DNA of 64,000 bases from Cyanoderma ruficeps (taxonomy: Eukaryota > Chordata > Aves > Passeriformes > Timaliidae), in the NCBI GenBank assembly GCA_008694505.1, contig VZDJ01007753.1, positions 21,634,696 through 21,698,695 of the forward strand, written 5' to 3'. Each line of letters starts with the position of its first letter. Within the stretch, counting starts at the first letter, position 1. The notes beneath the pieces were generated by a model, which searched no databases, had not been told where the DNA came from, and saw only the letters and a list, made by a program, of their open reading frames with translations. Both the position numbers and the translations under genes were made by a program. Below are positions 1 through 13,200 of the stretch, piece by piece.

Positions 1-3000
1 ACTGATAAAAAATAGCTGTCAGTGACTTTTTTGATGGCTTTTTTGGCTACTGAGATTTTTATTTTTTTATTATTGTACTTCTCTGTTTGTAAGTTTTGAA
101 GATATGTGAGGCAAATAACATCAAGATCTTGCACAGATGAAGATGGTATTTCTTATGATGATGTGTACAGAAGCTGTCCAAAACTCAATAAAACCATAGT
201 GCCTGTGTCTGATAGCTGATTTGTTTGTGAACCTGAGTTGAAAGGGGCCAGTATTCTCTATGTGCATGTATTTGTAACAGTTTTTCACTCACAATTTCAC
301 TTTGTTATAAAATTCAGAGTACTCCATAGGCAGTCCCATTGATTTCTTGCTCGGACCAGACCAAAGTAGACAAATGCTGGTAATCCCCTAAAATTAAGGA
401 TGGTATAACTGTTTTAAAAAATAAAAAATCCTTCGGGTGCTCCATTTGCTGGACTCCATGAGGGTACAAGAAGAATCAAGACAACTCTGCAGCACTGCAT
501 CATATTTCACGGGCCGCTACAGTACAAAATTTAGTTCTCTGACTATGTATATTCCAATTTATGGCAGGAATTGTAATAACTTTAGATATTAGAGTTTGGA
601 GTATTACCATCCTTTCATACTCCTGCACATATGGCACAGGCAGAACAAGACAGTATTACTGAGAAAGGTGCTTAGGCAGAAGTGTATTCTAGAATGTTAA
701 ATACAATAAAAAATTATGGGTGAGATTTTGAATACAGGAACCCTCTGCAGATGAAAATAACTGCAGGACCATTCTGTGCTGCTAAGGAAGACACACTGAT
801 TCTTCAGTCAGAAGGGCCTAACTTCAAACAGCCATCATAGCTGCATAAACCACTTAAAAAATAATTTGTTAAGCTTTTCCATTTACAGCTGAGGATGATG
901 ATTTTGTTCTAATTTCACATACATAAAGAGACAACAAATTTTTAAGTTTTTATAAAATACTTTCTTCATCTAACTACCATGTCTGATGGGAAACAGATGC
1001 TACACGGCTTTTAATGCAGCAAGATACCTAAACAATTACCGTGTTTAAATAAGTAATGTTATATTGATGAAGGCCTAATATACAAAGCTGCTAGATGCTT
1101 TGGACATCTAAATAATATCAATATTCTCTGGGAATTATACAAACAGGTAATTATTCTAAACTGCTTTTATTACATTGCCACAGCAGTCACAAAATTACTT
1201 ATGTCTCTGTTTACTTATACATTCAGCTAATTCAATGCTGTAAAATAACTTTGTTGGGTTTTACACAGTGAGAGTAGAGTAACCTGTTTTTTCTGCCTGG
1301 TGGTTCTGTGGTAACTCAATATCACATCTCACCCACCCTGCTTTGTCAATGGATGACTACAGGATTGCCACACAGAGGGGAGAGAGAGAGATTCATTAAA
1401 AAAACCCCAGGCTGAGAATGACATTAGTTCTCCATCTCCCATGTCCTAGATAATGTCACTAACAATTATCCCAAACTGACAGCAAGTCAACTTCTGTTTT
1501 CTGTGTAAGAACAAGTATGGGATAATCTCTTTTATAGAAGGCTTATGTTTCTGGAGTGCTAATGGGCAGAGACGGAATTTTAACATACAGTCTTAACTGC
1601 ATATTCTAAAGGGAGACAAGGTTGCTGGAAGTTTGAGGAGAACCAGAGCCACTATCATGGGAAAACACTGAGAATATGGCAGTCTGAATACTGATATTTG
1701 TAGTTCATTTTAACTCTCCTGCATGTGGCAAGGAATAAATATTCAAAAATCTCTGCATAGCAAAACCACCAAGTTTCACCCGTCCTAAAGCTGCTTAAGG
1801 AATTTGAGAGACTGGAAGTTCATTAGCCAGATGAATCTAAGTCCATTTAGATTCTAGCATTTGCTGCTACATTTAATTTTAAACAGATAGGAAAAAATAT
1901 ACTCCCTCTTTTTTTATTAGATAAAAGATACAGCATTCCCCATGTAGTTTCAACTTTTACAAATGCCACAGTCATATAAAAAATATTGCATTATTTTAAA
2001 TTATCTGAAGACTTACATTTCTTTTTCCAGGTGTCTTTTAAAACTGCCCCTAAACAGAATATGGGGGAAAAATACTGTAGGTATTATTTTCTTGGTTGGT
2101 CATTAGACTCCACAAAGTAAGCTGTCCTTCCTGGGTAAAAGATAAAAGCAAAAGGTTGTCAGAAAGGTAACAGAAACTCTCTGAACCCCATTAGGTGAAA
2201 ATATTGCCCATTTTTTTTCCACTAAGTTGCCATAGAGCACATGATTATTTTAAAGCCATGCTTCATTTAGATAAGTAATCAACTCAATGGAATTGGCCTT
2301 ACAGAACTGCTGAACTAAATCTAGTCACACATGTAAGCTTTATGAAATGAGAAAACATCTGCTACCCTGATGCACCAGCATAAAAAATAATTGTGAACTT
2401 TACTTACCATGGATATGTAAATTAAAATTACAACAGCTGGAAATCTTTAAAATAAAAAAGAAATTGAGCAGGTAGTAAGTATTTTCAAAAAAATTCTGTC
2501 TAATTCTGTCAAATTAAGGAAGTGTAAATTACTTCAACTTGTAACAGCAACTTGTTAAATTAGTTGTCCTGTTAAAAGAGCCTCATAAATTTGATCCTTA
2601 ATTAAATGTTGATACTAATAATTCTGACTGTGTTAGGGTATCTGTCACAGATATTTTAGTTTTGAAGGATGTTACACGGCACTACAACTGTTAAATACTT
2701 TTTCTGCACAGAGTTTATGGTAAACGCTGAACAGTGTATAGACATGGCTGCCAAAAGCAGCTACTGAAATGCATAAAGACTTAAATTACTTGTAAAGTCT
2801 GAATTTTACAGTCTAAATCAGTTTGGAAGCTGTGGACAAACAGTAAGCTAAAGGAAATTCTGATTTGATATTTTCATAGCAAGGAATAAATATAGGTACT
2901 TGCACTGGACAAGTGCAGCCCTTGTTGTTATCAAAATGAATGCTAATGAGATTCTTCAGCAAGCACAGGATCTGCAATTACACCAGCATTTTCCCCTTCA

Positions 3001-6000
3001 GTAACAGTAACTTTAACTAGATTTAAGATGCTTCTATAATTCATCCTGTATAATCCAGTAATTACCAACAACAAAGACCAGAAGACAAAAGCAATTGACA
3101 TGGCAACTTTAGAGTTAAGGACAAACAACACGTGGTATTAAGAATGCAGAACTGAAAATCAGGGCTCCAGCTGAGTTCTCCTTTTGTGGTTTCTGCTTGT
3201 GTGTTGCCTCCTTGCTTGCCACAGTCTGACATGAGCCTTCCCAGCCAAGGTTTCTATCACATACAGCACATAGTGGCTGATTACCAACCAACAGACACAA
3301 TCAGGGAAGGTGCACTCCCATTGATGCTGCAGAAGCATAAATGTCTGAGCTGAAATTGTCACTGGATGAGTGCAGCTGTGCTCTGTTTCATCAAGTGGGG
3401 ACAAGAATCAAAATGACCATCTGCGATACTTTTGTCTCCTCAAGTCTTTATTTTAGTGGTGCAGGGATTGGCTACTGCTGGAAACAACTGCAGCTTCTGT
3501 GGGAATGATTTAGCCGACAAATTGTGGAACCATAGTTGCCCTGAAAATGGGGACTCAGCAGGCTTGTACTGAGAAGCTTTAGGTAACATGAAATTGATTT
3601 CATTAAACTCAGAGTTCTGTCTTCTCATGAATTAGACATGTTTTAGACTGAAATGCGTAACTTTGAAACCAAGAAAAATGTCTCCCATGTGTTCTATAAA
3701 TACTCATAGAAATGTGTGTGTAAATCTCTGCAGACTCCAAAACACATGAAATCAGCAACTTAACAGAATTGGAATTATCTTATTGGTTGTGATTGTTTTG
3801 GTTGTTTTTCTTACAGAGAAAGAGACAGAGAACAAGTATAAAAGAAAGAAAATGACTGCTAAAAATATTATCCAGGTTTTATTTGATGCTCCATGATGAT
3901 GAAATCAAGCAGTGTTATGCAATTTAAAAAAGGCAGAGTAGAAAAGAAAACAAGGATAGTGTTGAAGGGATTGTAAAAGAGCTCCACTAGGCACAAAATG
4001 ATAGGTAGCTTTCTTTACCAATTGTCCAAAATTTTTAATAGCCCTAATTTGAGCTTTTAGCGGAAATTTCATAGTGCTAGAGTCAACCTGGGCTCAAAAT
4101 TTTGAATATCTTTCTCCTTTAAAAGGAAAATTCCACGAATTTTGTGTCTCTGAGTGTGGGGGTTTAAGTTGACTTCAGTAAGAGGTGTTTTGATCTGAGA
4201 TAAATACAGCAATATATTACAAGAAAATCAATATAGAATATTATTGCATTGATCTTATTTTTAATGTGGGTGAGTATCCTTTTATTTATGGTTACCATTC
4301 TATCACAGAATGGATAAAGAAAACCTTATGACTTTCCATTTTTACTTCGAGGGTTCCACGAAGAAAACAGGAGCGTCTGCTTTAAGTCATGTAAACTACC
4401 CAAAAGCATCCGGATAAACACCAATAATATAAGGCTGCTGTTCTTGGTGTAGTCAATCACAACATTAGCCATGGGAATTCAGCTTGTCAGAAATGCAGCT
4501 CTTTGGTGTTAAAGAAGAATGAGAAGATGACATTTTGCTGCTGTGGAATGGTAATGATATGCAAAATGGAATTTCACTTCTTGGGTAAGTTCTGCCTCAG
4601 GAGAACATGAAAATTACCTGACAAGAACAAATAATGGTAAACATAAAGTGCTTTTCAGTGAAGCTGGCAGTGCTTTGAAAGAATTCCTTTTTGATACATT
4701 AAAGTAGGGGCTCATGTGAATTTCAATCCTATACCCAGAAGTTCACTCAGAGAAGTTTTCAATACTAGTGCCATAGTGGTAGTACTACTTATGTAGATAA
4801 TCTTCACAAAATTCATGACAGCTTTTCTGGTAATCATCACAGAGCTTTCCAAGAACAGAATGGAACGGGACGGTACAGAACAGAATGGAAAGGAAAAAGC
4901 TATATGTGAGATGCCAAATATTTAAAGCTAGGGATGTTTACTGTGTTTCTATGTTTTTTGAATAAAAAAACCAAAATCAACTCAACAACAGTTCATGTAG
5001 GTACTGCTTGCGATTGATGGAAATTCTATATTTTGTTTTACTTTTAAACACCTCATCCAAGATAGCTAAAGAATAGCCTTGTGGATGCTGTTTCTCTGAC
5101 TACACCCTAAAACAAGACAGGTTTTTAATGATCTACCCGTTCTCCCTATCAAAGTCATGTTAGCAAGCAACTTCAAACACAAGTGAGTAAAAGCACTTCC
5201 ACTTTAAAGGGTTCTTTTGTTATGAATCTGGATAACTCAATTCTATTACAAAGTGGCCATTTATAATTTGTATAAGCAAAAAATCACAGCAGGATGTGGC
5301 TTATTGAGAGATAACCACATGCCCAGTGGCTTTGCTTTTATACCCATAAATATCCGTTTAAGGCGATTCTCTCTCATTGAAGTTGGTGACAAAACATGCA
5401 CTCCATTCAGTGGGAACAGACTCAGGCATTAGTGCAGGAAACACATAAAATGGTGTCTTCTTCTGGTTCTGGAAACATCACGGAAACCTGTGGGATCCTT
5501 GAGCAAACTTGGGACCAAAGCATACAGAATGAAGTAATTTAGTCTGTACGAGTAGGATGGGAAATTCTTCCTAATCATGCTTGAGCTGAATGAAAATCAG
5601 ACTGTCATATGTTTGAGACTAATAATATTGTTATACATCCTTTCATCTCAAAGTGAAACAAGAGCTGAAACTTCGATTGATTTTGCTGTGTTATTTTGAA
5701 AAATTCCAGAGTAGAAATAAGGAAATAATAAATTTCTGCACTTTCACAATGAAATATTTTCATATGGCCAAACTGAAGTCTTTCACGTAATAAAGAGGTC
5801 ATGTGTCTTTGATGAAGCATCATCCATCTCATTGGAAAAGAGGTTAGACCAAGAAACACTAGCCTGCAAGAGGGAATATGGATATGGAATGTATAGCAAA
5901 GGAGCTGCAGAGGGATATTGATTTCAGTATGTGTTGACTTCAAATGAAACATTTCAGATTAGTTCAGCAAACCAGAATATTTGGTTTCATATTCAGTCAA

Positions 6001-9000
6001 CTGGAAAGAATATATTTTTGATTTTCCTAATGGGAACGGGAAGGGATTCTACATAAAGGCTTTTCTCCTGTGAAAAAAAAGGTTATTACAACACTATGTT
6101 TTCTATAAGGTTAAAAAAATGCCCCAAACATTTTGATATAAAGTTTTCAGCTAGCTCTGAGGTATATGAAACCTCATGATAGTTCTGCAGGCCAGACCTA
6201 TCATTAACAAAACGCAAAAGAAGTTGCTTCTTGACTACTCTTTAAAAGTTTTCACCAGGCTAACAAAGATGCAAGGTTGGTTTTATTTCACAGCTTTTTG
6301 CTTAATGTGACCAAAATGACATTTGCCAGGAACTTTCTTTTAATGGAGAAGAATTTTGATGAAATATAAAAATAGAAAAGCTGAGACTAATCAGCACTTT
6401 AAAAAGAAATGTTAGATGATCAGTCACTAACTTGGAGACCTTTTTATGGTACAAGGTCCTAGAGTAATTTTTTAAAAGCAATTAGTAGACAAAACAGCAA
6501 AAGCTTACATTTCCATGATTACTGCCCTCCTTCATTTATTTAATATTTAACAAAAGATTTTTTCCCCAATGTTTGTAAACAACTAGCATTAAATATATTT
6601 ATAGATAATCTGAAAGGTCAGAAGAGAATAAAACAGAATGGATGAAGTTTTCATTAGGTTATGCCCTATACCTTGGTGAAATATGGAAGACTAATTCCTT
6701 GCCATTTGCAGCTGCTTAGGCCATTTAAGAATTCTTTACTACAGTAGCATCATATTGGTTGCATCATTTGTTTTCTTAAATTCCATCTATTTTTTGTTCT
6801 TCTTTTGTTATTCAAACTCTATTCTCCTTTATAGACCTCTTCAGTATAAACACCTAAACCAAATTGTGTTCATCATTCAAAAGTATAAGTGAAGAAGGAA
6901 AAAAAAGTCAGAACAATCAGCCAGCTTTGCAGGCAACAAAATTTGCAGGCACTTGTATAGCTGGAAAACACTGCCTCTATTAAATTCCACTAGAACTCAC
7001 TGACTACAAATGTAAGGCTGCCATATCATCAGGTTTTTAGCAGAAAGTTTAATATATGAATTTTGTTTGGACACTTGTGTGAGAGACTGCTGCTTAAGAG
7101 CAGTGTAGGTGTGTGTCTTAGAAGTGCATGTTGCAAAAATTGTATTTCAGGAAAGAAAGTCCAAATACATTTGGGTATGTGTTTATGTTAAAATACAGGA
7201 AACAGGAGTATTACAATGAAATAATGCAAAATATACCACACATCCATGGATTGTTTTATTCAACTGCTTTCTCTGCACCTTATCTTCATTCTTGTGGAAG
7301 CTGGTTCTTAAGGTTTAAAAACTGATTACTCAAACAAGTTTATGCAAATGACCAACCCATTTCAATTGCAGATGAGAACCATTTATTTCCCTACAGTGAA
7401 TACAAGAAATGCTATAAAAATAAATCAAAGTCAGAAGTTTTAGGCAATGTCACTGCTCAAGATTATTTTCCAATTTTTTTACTGAAATCTTGATGCAATT
7501 GTTTCAAAAATCCTTATTCACACAACTACAGGACTTCCTAATATAAGAGAATATTGCCAGGTAAGACATAACAGCATTCTGCCTTGTTTGCTGTAGCGTA
7601 AATCACTCCTTTAGTAACAACACTCCTAATAAATCTATCCATGTCATTTAGTCTAAGAATAAGTATACAACAACTTAGAGATAGGTTAAAAAGTGCTTGG
7701 AAAAATACTTGCCAACAGTCCAAGGATCTTTCTGTGCAATTATGTGACAACTTGCTTTCACACTCAATTCAAATTATTTTGTTTTTGAAAAATGCTGCCG
7801 GACAAAATATATTTGGTCAGTAAAAGAACTAGGGACATTGTTGTGTGGAAAGGGCTAGGTCAGCCTATCTAGAATAAAACTAACATGAAATTCAAACCAA
7901 CAGGGAGCATATCTAAAATCTTAAAATTTTTTTCTAAGCTATTGCAAAGTTATATCTTGGCACTTCTCTGTTTCAGCCAGAACTGAAATCGGAAATACTG
8001 TTCAAAATACTGTTCTTGAACTACAGCTGACCTGAATGAAACAAGGAAGCACTCTAAAGTCACAAGACAGACTGTTTTTAGGAAACTGACATCTCATTTC
8101 CCAACTGGAGAAGTTTGGATAAGATCAGGTAAACCCTGGAAACTGCAAAACTTCTGGATGTATATCTGAACTGAACCACCAATCCTTTTGTGACTCAACT
8201 GTTACTGAAGTCCACATTTTGTGGAGATGGCTATAAATAAAATCGTTTTACTTTGAGAAAGAAAGGAGGAAACACAACATACTACACAAATCAGAGGTTT
8301 GCTTGCATTATCCCTCAAATTAGAACTGTACTGTACATTCAATTGTACTGATCATAGTGATTTAAATAAAGAGTACATCCCTGAAGTCACTGGAGATAAA
8401 CTGGCTTATCTGAGAAAAGATTTCTGCCATATCTGTTCATGACATGCAGAAGTAAACTGCAGACATTCAGACTGCCTTATCCATCCAGGATATAAACTTC
8501 ATTGCTTCAATGGTATTTCATTAGGAATAATGTTGATCAACTAATCTTAGCTTGGTTCTTTCCCTTTAATCACTGTTTTTTAATGTTGCACTGACACAGT
8601 TCATTATGGTGATTCTGTGTTGAAATGGTGTTTATAGTCATGGTGGCTTAGCCTCTTTCAACCATATCTGTTCTTTATCTATGAAGAAAAGCCTGCCTTG
8701 CAAATATAGCATGGGTACTATGTAATTTAGGGCTTGAAAATGAAAGTTGTTACCTGGTTTTCTCTTTAAAAAACAGATATCCTGAAGATTGGTATGCACT
8801 CTTGCTAAAAAGTGTTAAGCCTTTTATGAAGCTTTAACAACTATTTTGTACTTTTCATCAGCTTGACATCTGAAAATGAACCAACACTATGTATAAGGTG
8901 TTCCTCTCACTTCAGACATTTAGTTTATGACTTAAGCATAGTTTGATTGTTTAAATCAGCAACTGCCTGTATATTAATTTTCTTAAGCAAAATAGTAAGC

Positions 9001-9265
9001 TAATTTCTTTTATGTATGTAACCTAGGAATATGAGAAAATACATCATTTATTTAGTTAGTTTATAAAGTACCGGGGTGGTAACTTTCAAGGGACTGGATT
9101 GAAATGACATAAAAGTCAGGAAATGACCCCTGCAATAGGATTCCAGAGGCAGCAGATTGGTAACAATGTCCTCTCACACAACTTCTGTAACTTTCGACCA
9201 TACCACAGTAGGGTAGAGGAACCCGCTACTTGAGCTCCAGTGAGCAATAGTTTTGTGATGTACAA
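1..9265. other. AT-rich noncoding DNA, no gene recognised
   Basis: I read both strands and saw no recognisable protein, RNA gene or clear transposable element. Open frames are short; the longest is 115 codons on the - strand at 5605-5952. It resembles no family I know and has about the length expected by chance at this base composition. Small low-complexity tracts occur, such as a GA run near 1380-1391 and a degenerate purine-rich repeat at 4852-4892. Positions 9060-9260, just before the first LTR, are somewhat richer in G+C than the rest. The stretch could be intergenic or intronic, and the sequence alone does not decide. Confidence 0.6.
4852..4892. repeat. Degenerate GGAAC/ACAGA-type short tandem repeat
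   Basis: The block AGAACAGAATGGAA occurs twice within 41 bp, separated by GGGACGG-like sequence. It looks like a decayed pentamer or decamer repeat in an AT-rich background. Confidence 0.5.
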
Positions 9266-9600
9266 TGTTGTGGTGTGTTTTGGGGTTTACCAGTTTCTGT
9301 ATGCATCTGTTCTTTGTTTTACAACGGTTTATCCCATGTACCCCATGTTAAACCCTACTTGGTTTCTCCCGAGTGATTGTCCAGTGTCAATCATAGTTAT
9401 GAGTCCTGTCCATCACTTTACAGCCTCACCCTGAGGTCCGGAAGATTCTAGTGAAGATGTTGAGTGATTGGCAGAGTCTCCGGTTCTCCCCCCCCCCTTA
9501 ATGTATTAATTGGTTCTATTGACTGTCCTTTGTGTTCTGGGTCACTCCCTTCCCCTTCTGGATTGGTTCCAAGCTGTCCCCTTCCCATTTCCCCACCCCC

Positions 9601-9610
9601 ATACTTAAGG
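9601..9610 (+). promoter_or_regulatory. TATA-like box of the LTR
   Basis: ATACTTAAGG follows a pyrimidine-rich CCCCACCCCC stretch and lies about 70-80 bp before the polyadenylation signal. This is the position expected for the U3 promoter of a class II LTR. Activity is inferred only from position. Confidence 0.4.
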
Positions 9611-9678
9611 TGCTGTACAGAGAGAAGAAGCGGCTTTTGTGGGCTCGCTCTGCGTGTGTACAAGTCCCACAAGGATTT

Positions 9679-9684
9679 AATAAA
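9679..9684 (+). terminator. LTR polyadenylation signal AATAAA
   Basis: AATAAA lies downstream of the TATA-like box and about 190 bp before the LTR 3' end, where the R region polyadenylation signal is expected. Confidence 0.55.
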
Positions 9685-9879
9685 CTCCAGTTAAATTCCT
9701 CACAAGAGTCCTCCCTTCTTCCTTGCCATTGTTCACGCTTCTGCCGAAGGCAAGACCCCACAGGATCGGGGAAGTATCTCAGCATACCGAACCGTACCGA
9801 TACTGCGGCGTCGGTGCTCGAGCTAGCCAGAAACAGGACTCGAGTTCCCTGAGAGCAGCACCGCATCACCTCAGTACGA

Positions 9880-10260
9880 TCCCAAAGAACACGTCTGTAT
9901 GTAAAGAGTGGGGAAACAAAAGCGAGTCACAGCTGTCTTTCAGCACTCATGCCAGTGCTAAAAAGGAAGTGTTCATCCCAGTGGACTAATTCAGGATGCC
10001 AAAGGGGTGTCCTTGGGGAGTTTTGTTCAGGCAGCGAATCCTGTGCTGGTCAGATAGCGTGCTCCAGCCAAGCTCGCCGCGGCCAGAGCAGTGCGGAAGG
10101 GAAGCTGCTCTCCACGCTGAATGGCGCCTTTGTTCGCCCTGTCGCAGCAGTTACATTCTGCAGGCCCTGCAGATACAACAGTGGCTGTATGAGAGCGGAA
10201 TGGAAATGAGATGTTGGCTCCCCCCAAAAAGTTCTGCTTCTTTCCATTAAAACTGCAAAG
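9880..10260. other. CpG-rich patch of unknown identity
   Basis: This stretch is much richer in G+C than its surroundings and has roughly fourteen CpG dinucleotides, including GCTCGCCGCGGCC near 10071-10083. CpG is nearly absent in most of the window. Overlapping open frames on both strands simply reflect few AT-rich stop codons. It lies directly beyond the proposed 3' target duplication of the LTR. It could be an older GC-rich repeat that the LTR landed in, the remnant of a promoter-like CpG island, or internal provirus sequence if the LTR edge is wrong. No retroviral motif or known exon was recognised. Confidence 0.45.
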
Positions 10261-13200
10261 GAATTCTGGCAACCAAAAAATAACCCTTCCTATCGAGCAA
10301 TATTTTCCTGCCTCTAAAAGCCAAAGAAGCCAAAATCATAAAGTGAAGCTAAAATATGGCCTAGATGGGCCTATTATAGGTTGAACATTTTACAAGTTGG
10401 TTACCTTCCAAAACAGAACCAAGGCTTGCTGGTAAATTAAAGACAAAAATCATACAGTGGCTGCAAAGCACCTGTAAATCCCTACATTCACCTAAGCCAT
10501 AAAATGCAGTAGAACTGCAATGCACTCAGGACTGATCTGTTTGCTAAACAAGCTCTTTAGTATGTACCAGTTGTAAAGGTAGATAGTTCAGCCCTTGAGT
10601 TGTGCACTTTTTTCAGTATTTTTCTGGGCCAATATCCCTGTCTTTTTAAGAAAGGCCATTTTAAAATGACCATAGACTGAGTTCTTCCATGTAGGGTAAA
10701 CTGCCAGCAAGCTATGAGATGTGATATTATCTTTTCTAACTAGAGGAAGGGAGTCTCCTTCTTTGGCTACTGTCTAGTGGGAATCAGCCTATTAATAGAC
10801 TACTCTCTATTCTGTTTTCATAATTAATTTTAGAAAAACAACTTTAAGAGCTTTTTTCCTTAATTGCTTCCATTCGGACCTTGCTTATATTCAAAGCTTA
10901 TATAAAGGTATAAAATATCTATATATATATTAAATATCAACTTTTTTTTAAAATTAGGCTTTAGGATAGTCTTCTTAGAGAAACTAGAGCTGTATAGCAA
11001 ATGTGAAGCAAGAACTATATCATATATTACAACTGAATTATGCTACTACTTGTGGCCTAATTTGCTTTTCTATCCAATTTTATGTAATGAAAGGGCAGTT
11101 TGTTTGCAGTAGCAGAGCTATTTGCTATTGTGATCATTGGTTTGCTTACCATATAGCTGTGATTTGCTCGATGCTAATGTGTGTATTATAGTTCTAAGGC
11201 TCCCTGTAGTTTTTTTGACTCATAGTGGTTCCTACAGCCTGTATGATTTCTTTTCTAATACTTTTAGTTAAGAGAACTCATGAAAGAAAAACCCTTACAG
11301 TCATGCGGAAAATCTTACAATTTAATTTTGGAAATGCTTCTGTTATGAGCCCTTTTTAAACAAGAAGTCCCATTGGTGTAAATAAATACAGGATGTAGGA
11401 TAGATAGAACTCTTCATTTGTAACTGCTCACTCACAGGCTCCAGATGTGTGTTTTTTCAGGGAAATAAAGTCAAAGTAAGAACCTCTTATATTCCCTGGC
11501 ATGGCCTAAGTATTTCATGAGAGCATGCACAACTACAGGAGCAGTTCATCTTTGCAACCTTTAAGTAGCATGTTGATCAAAGCAATGTCATTCATCATCT
11601 TCAAGGAGGTGCTCAGCTGCTGAAAACATCAGGTCAAAAATATTTAACTGTTCATGAGCACAAAATAACCAAAACTATACTATTATGTACCTTCAGGAAA
11701 TACTATTACAATGAATGCTCTTAGTTAGGGGTGGATGGAATGCTTGAGAGGAAAGCTTTCTGCCCACTAGATACCAGCATTGTCAGTGAATGTGAATGAA
11801 GAATTTGAACCTGGGATGGCAGCATTTCCAATGAGGTTTTGTGAAGCCTTAAAGCTGTAATTGAAAAGAGAGCTTATTCAAACATAACTGCTGTGCTAGA
11901 TGCCGAGCCTCGAAAATCTGGAACACAGCAATCATGCAAGTATGTTGAAGCAAATCCTCTGAGGAAGTGATCAACCAACTACAGTTTAAGGACATTTGTT
12001 CATACCCATCCCTAGGAAGTATTAATGTCCTGAGCTACATAATAGCAGCTGAACTGAAATGAAAAAATAAAGAAATTATAAATATCCATTTCTAAGAGTA
12101 CATCTAGTCATTCTTTCAACCTAAATTAAAAGTTAAACGTTTGTAGCTCTTGAAGATACATAAAGATAAAATATAATCTCATAGAATAAAACAAAGCATT
12201 TTTCATAAACTGGTGCAATCAGTAACACATTCAAGATAACATCTGCTACAGTATCTAAGACAGATAATTTTTGAAAAGTTAAAAGCTTTATTTGCTTATT
12301 AACTTGTGGGTGCTTTTCTACCCTTGTTATTTACCTAGAGGCTAGAAAAGTAGAACAAAGCCAAGCCTTTATTTGCTTAGCAACCTATCGAGCAATTGCA
12401 CAGAATTATTTACAAGTAGGTTCAATGGCAGCTCTCTTGAATTGTGTGTTGAGTTTTTGTTTACCTTGCTGTTACAGCAATAATAGCAAGGTGGGGTCAT
12501 ATTCACTCAGTAGGTAGGACCCTAAAATTCTGAATGCTTCATTGTTTACCAAGTCATCAGACACATGAGTGCTGGGTTGGCCCATGTTTACCCAAATCCT
12601 GGTCCACTGACAACTAGGTGTGGCTTTATTGGACTGTTACTCATACAGCTTTGACAGAGAGGCTCAGCTTCTTAGCTGCAGTGCTTTATGGAAATTATGG
12701 AGACATACAGGGATGAATTAATAAATTTATGGCAATACATATTAATTGGGAATGTTTTGATTGTAGTAACACAATGACCAAGAGCTGGAAATTACTATTC
12801 TGTAACAAAGAAAAAAAAAAACAAACCTATTTGGGCTACCTTTGCGGGCAACAGTTAAATAAAGGGAACATCTGTTTATCAAAGGAAAAGTGCTGCTTCT
12901 AATTAAACCACCATCTTTCTTGATGCTAAATTAGTAACTAGGGATGACAAACTTTAGGACTTCTCTCTCCAGTCTACTTTATTGTCAGAGAAAAAAACCC
13001 CAAAATTTCCTGTCTCATATTTTGAATAGGTGTTGTCTCATAATTACACTTGTAAGACTGAGAGAGACATTATGTAATGCAGTTCTTGCTGCAATATATG
13101 TTTAAAACTGCAGCTTAATAACTTAAGGGAAACTTTGATTGAGTAGGAGTTTAGCTGCTGTGAACTTTAACCAAGGAAAGTTGTCATATTGTTTACAATG

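Larger units (their letters stand above)
9266..9873 (+). mobile_element. Solo LTR of an endogenous retrovirus (class II/ERVK-like)
   Basis: A 608-bp segment starts TGTTGTGGTG and ends CACCTCA, so it has the TG...CA ends of an LTR. It is flanked by GTACAA (9260-9265) and GTACGA (9874-9879), a candidate 6-bp target duplication with one mismatch. It holds a TATA-like ATACTTAAGG near 9601, then an AATAAA signal at 9679-9684, then about 190 bp to the 3' end. That order and spacing closely match the better-bounded LTR at 36481-37100, which supports the proposed 3' edge. A C10 run lies at 9488-9497. No primer-binding site or gag-like frame follows, so it is a solo LTR produced by LTR-LTR recombination. 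The open frames inside are chance readings. The family name is not determined. Confidence 0.72.

Noticed and set aside
5605..5952. 115-codon open frame on the - strand
   Set aside because: No similarity to a known family, no exon signals and ordinary chance length.
10114..10140. TGGCGCC-like sequence as a retroviral primer-binding site
   Set aside because: It does not directly follow an LTR end, and the match beyond seven bases is poor.
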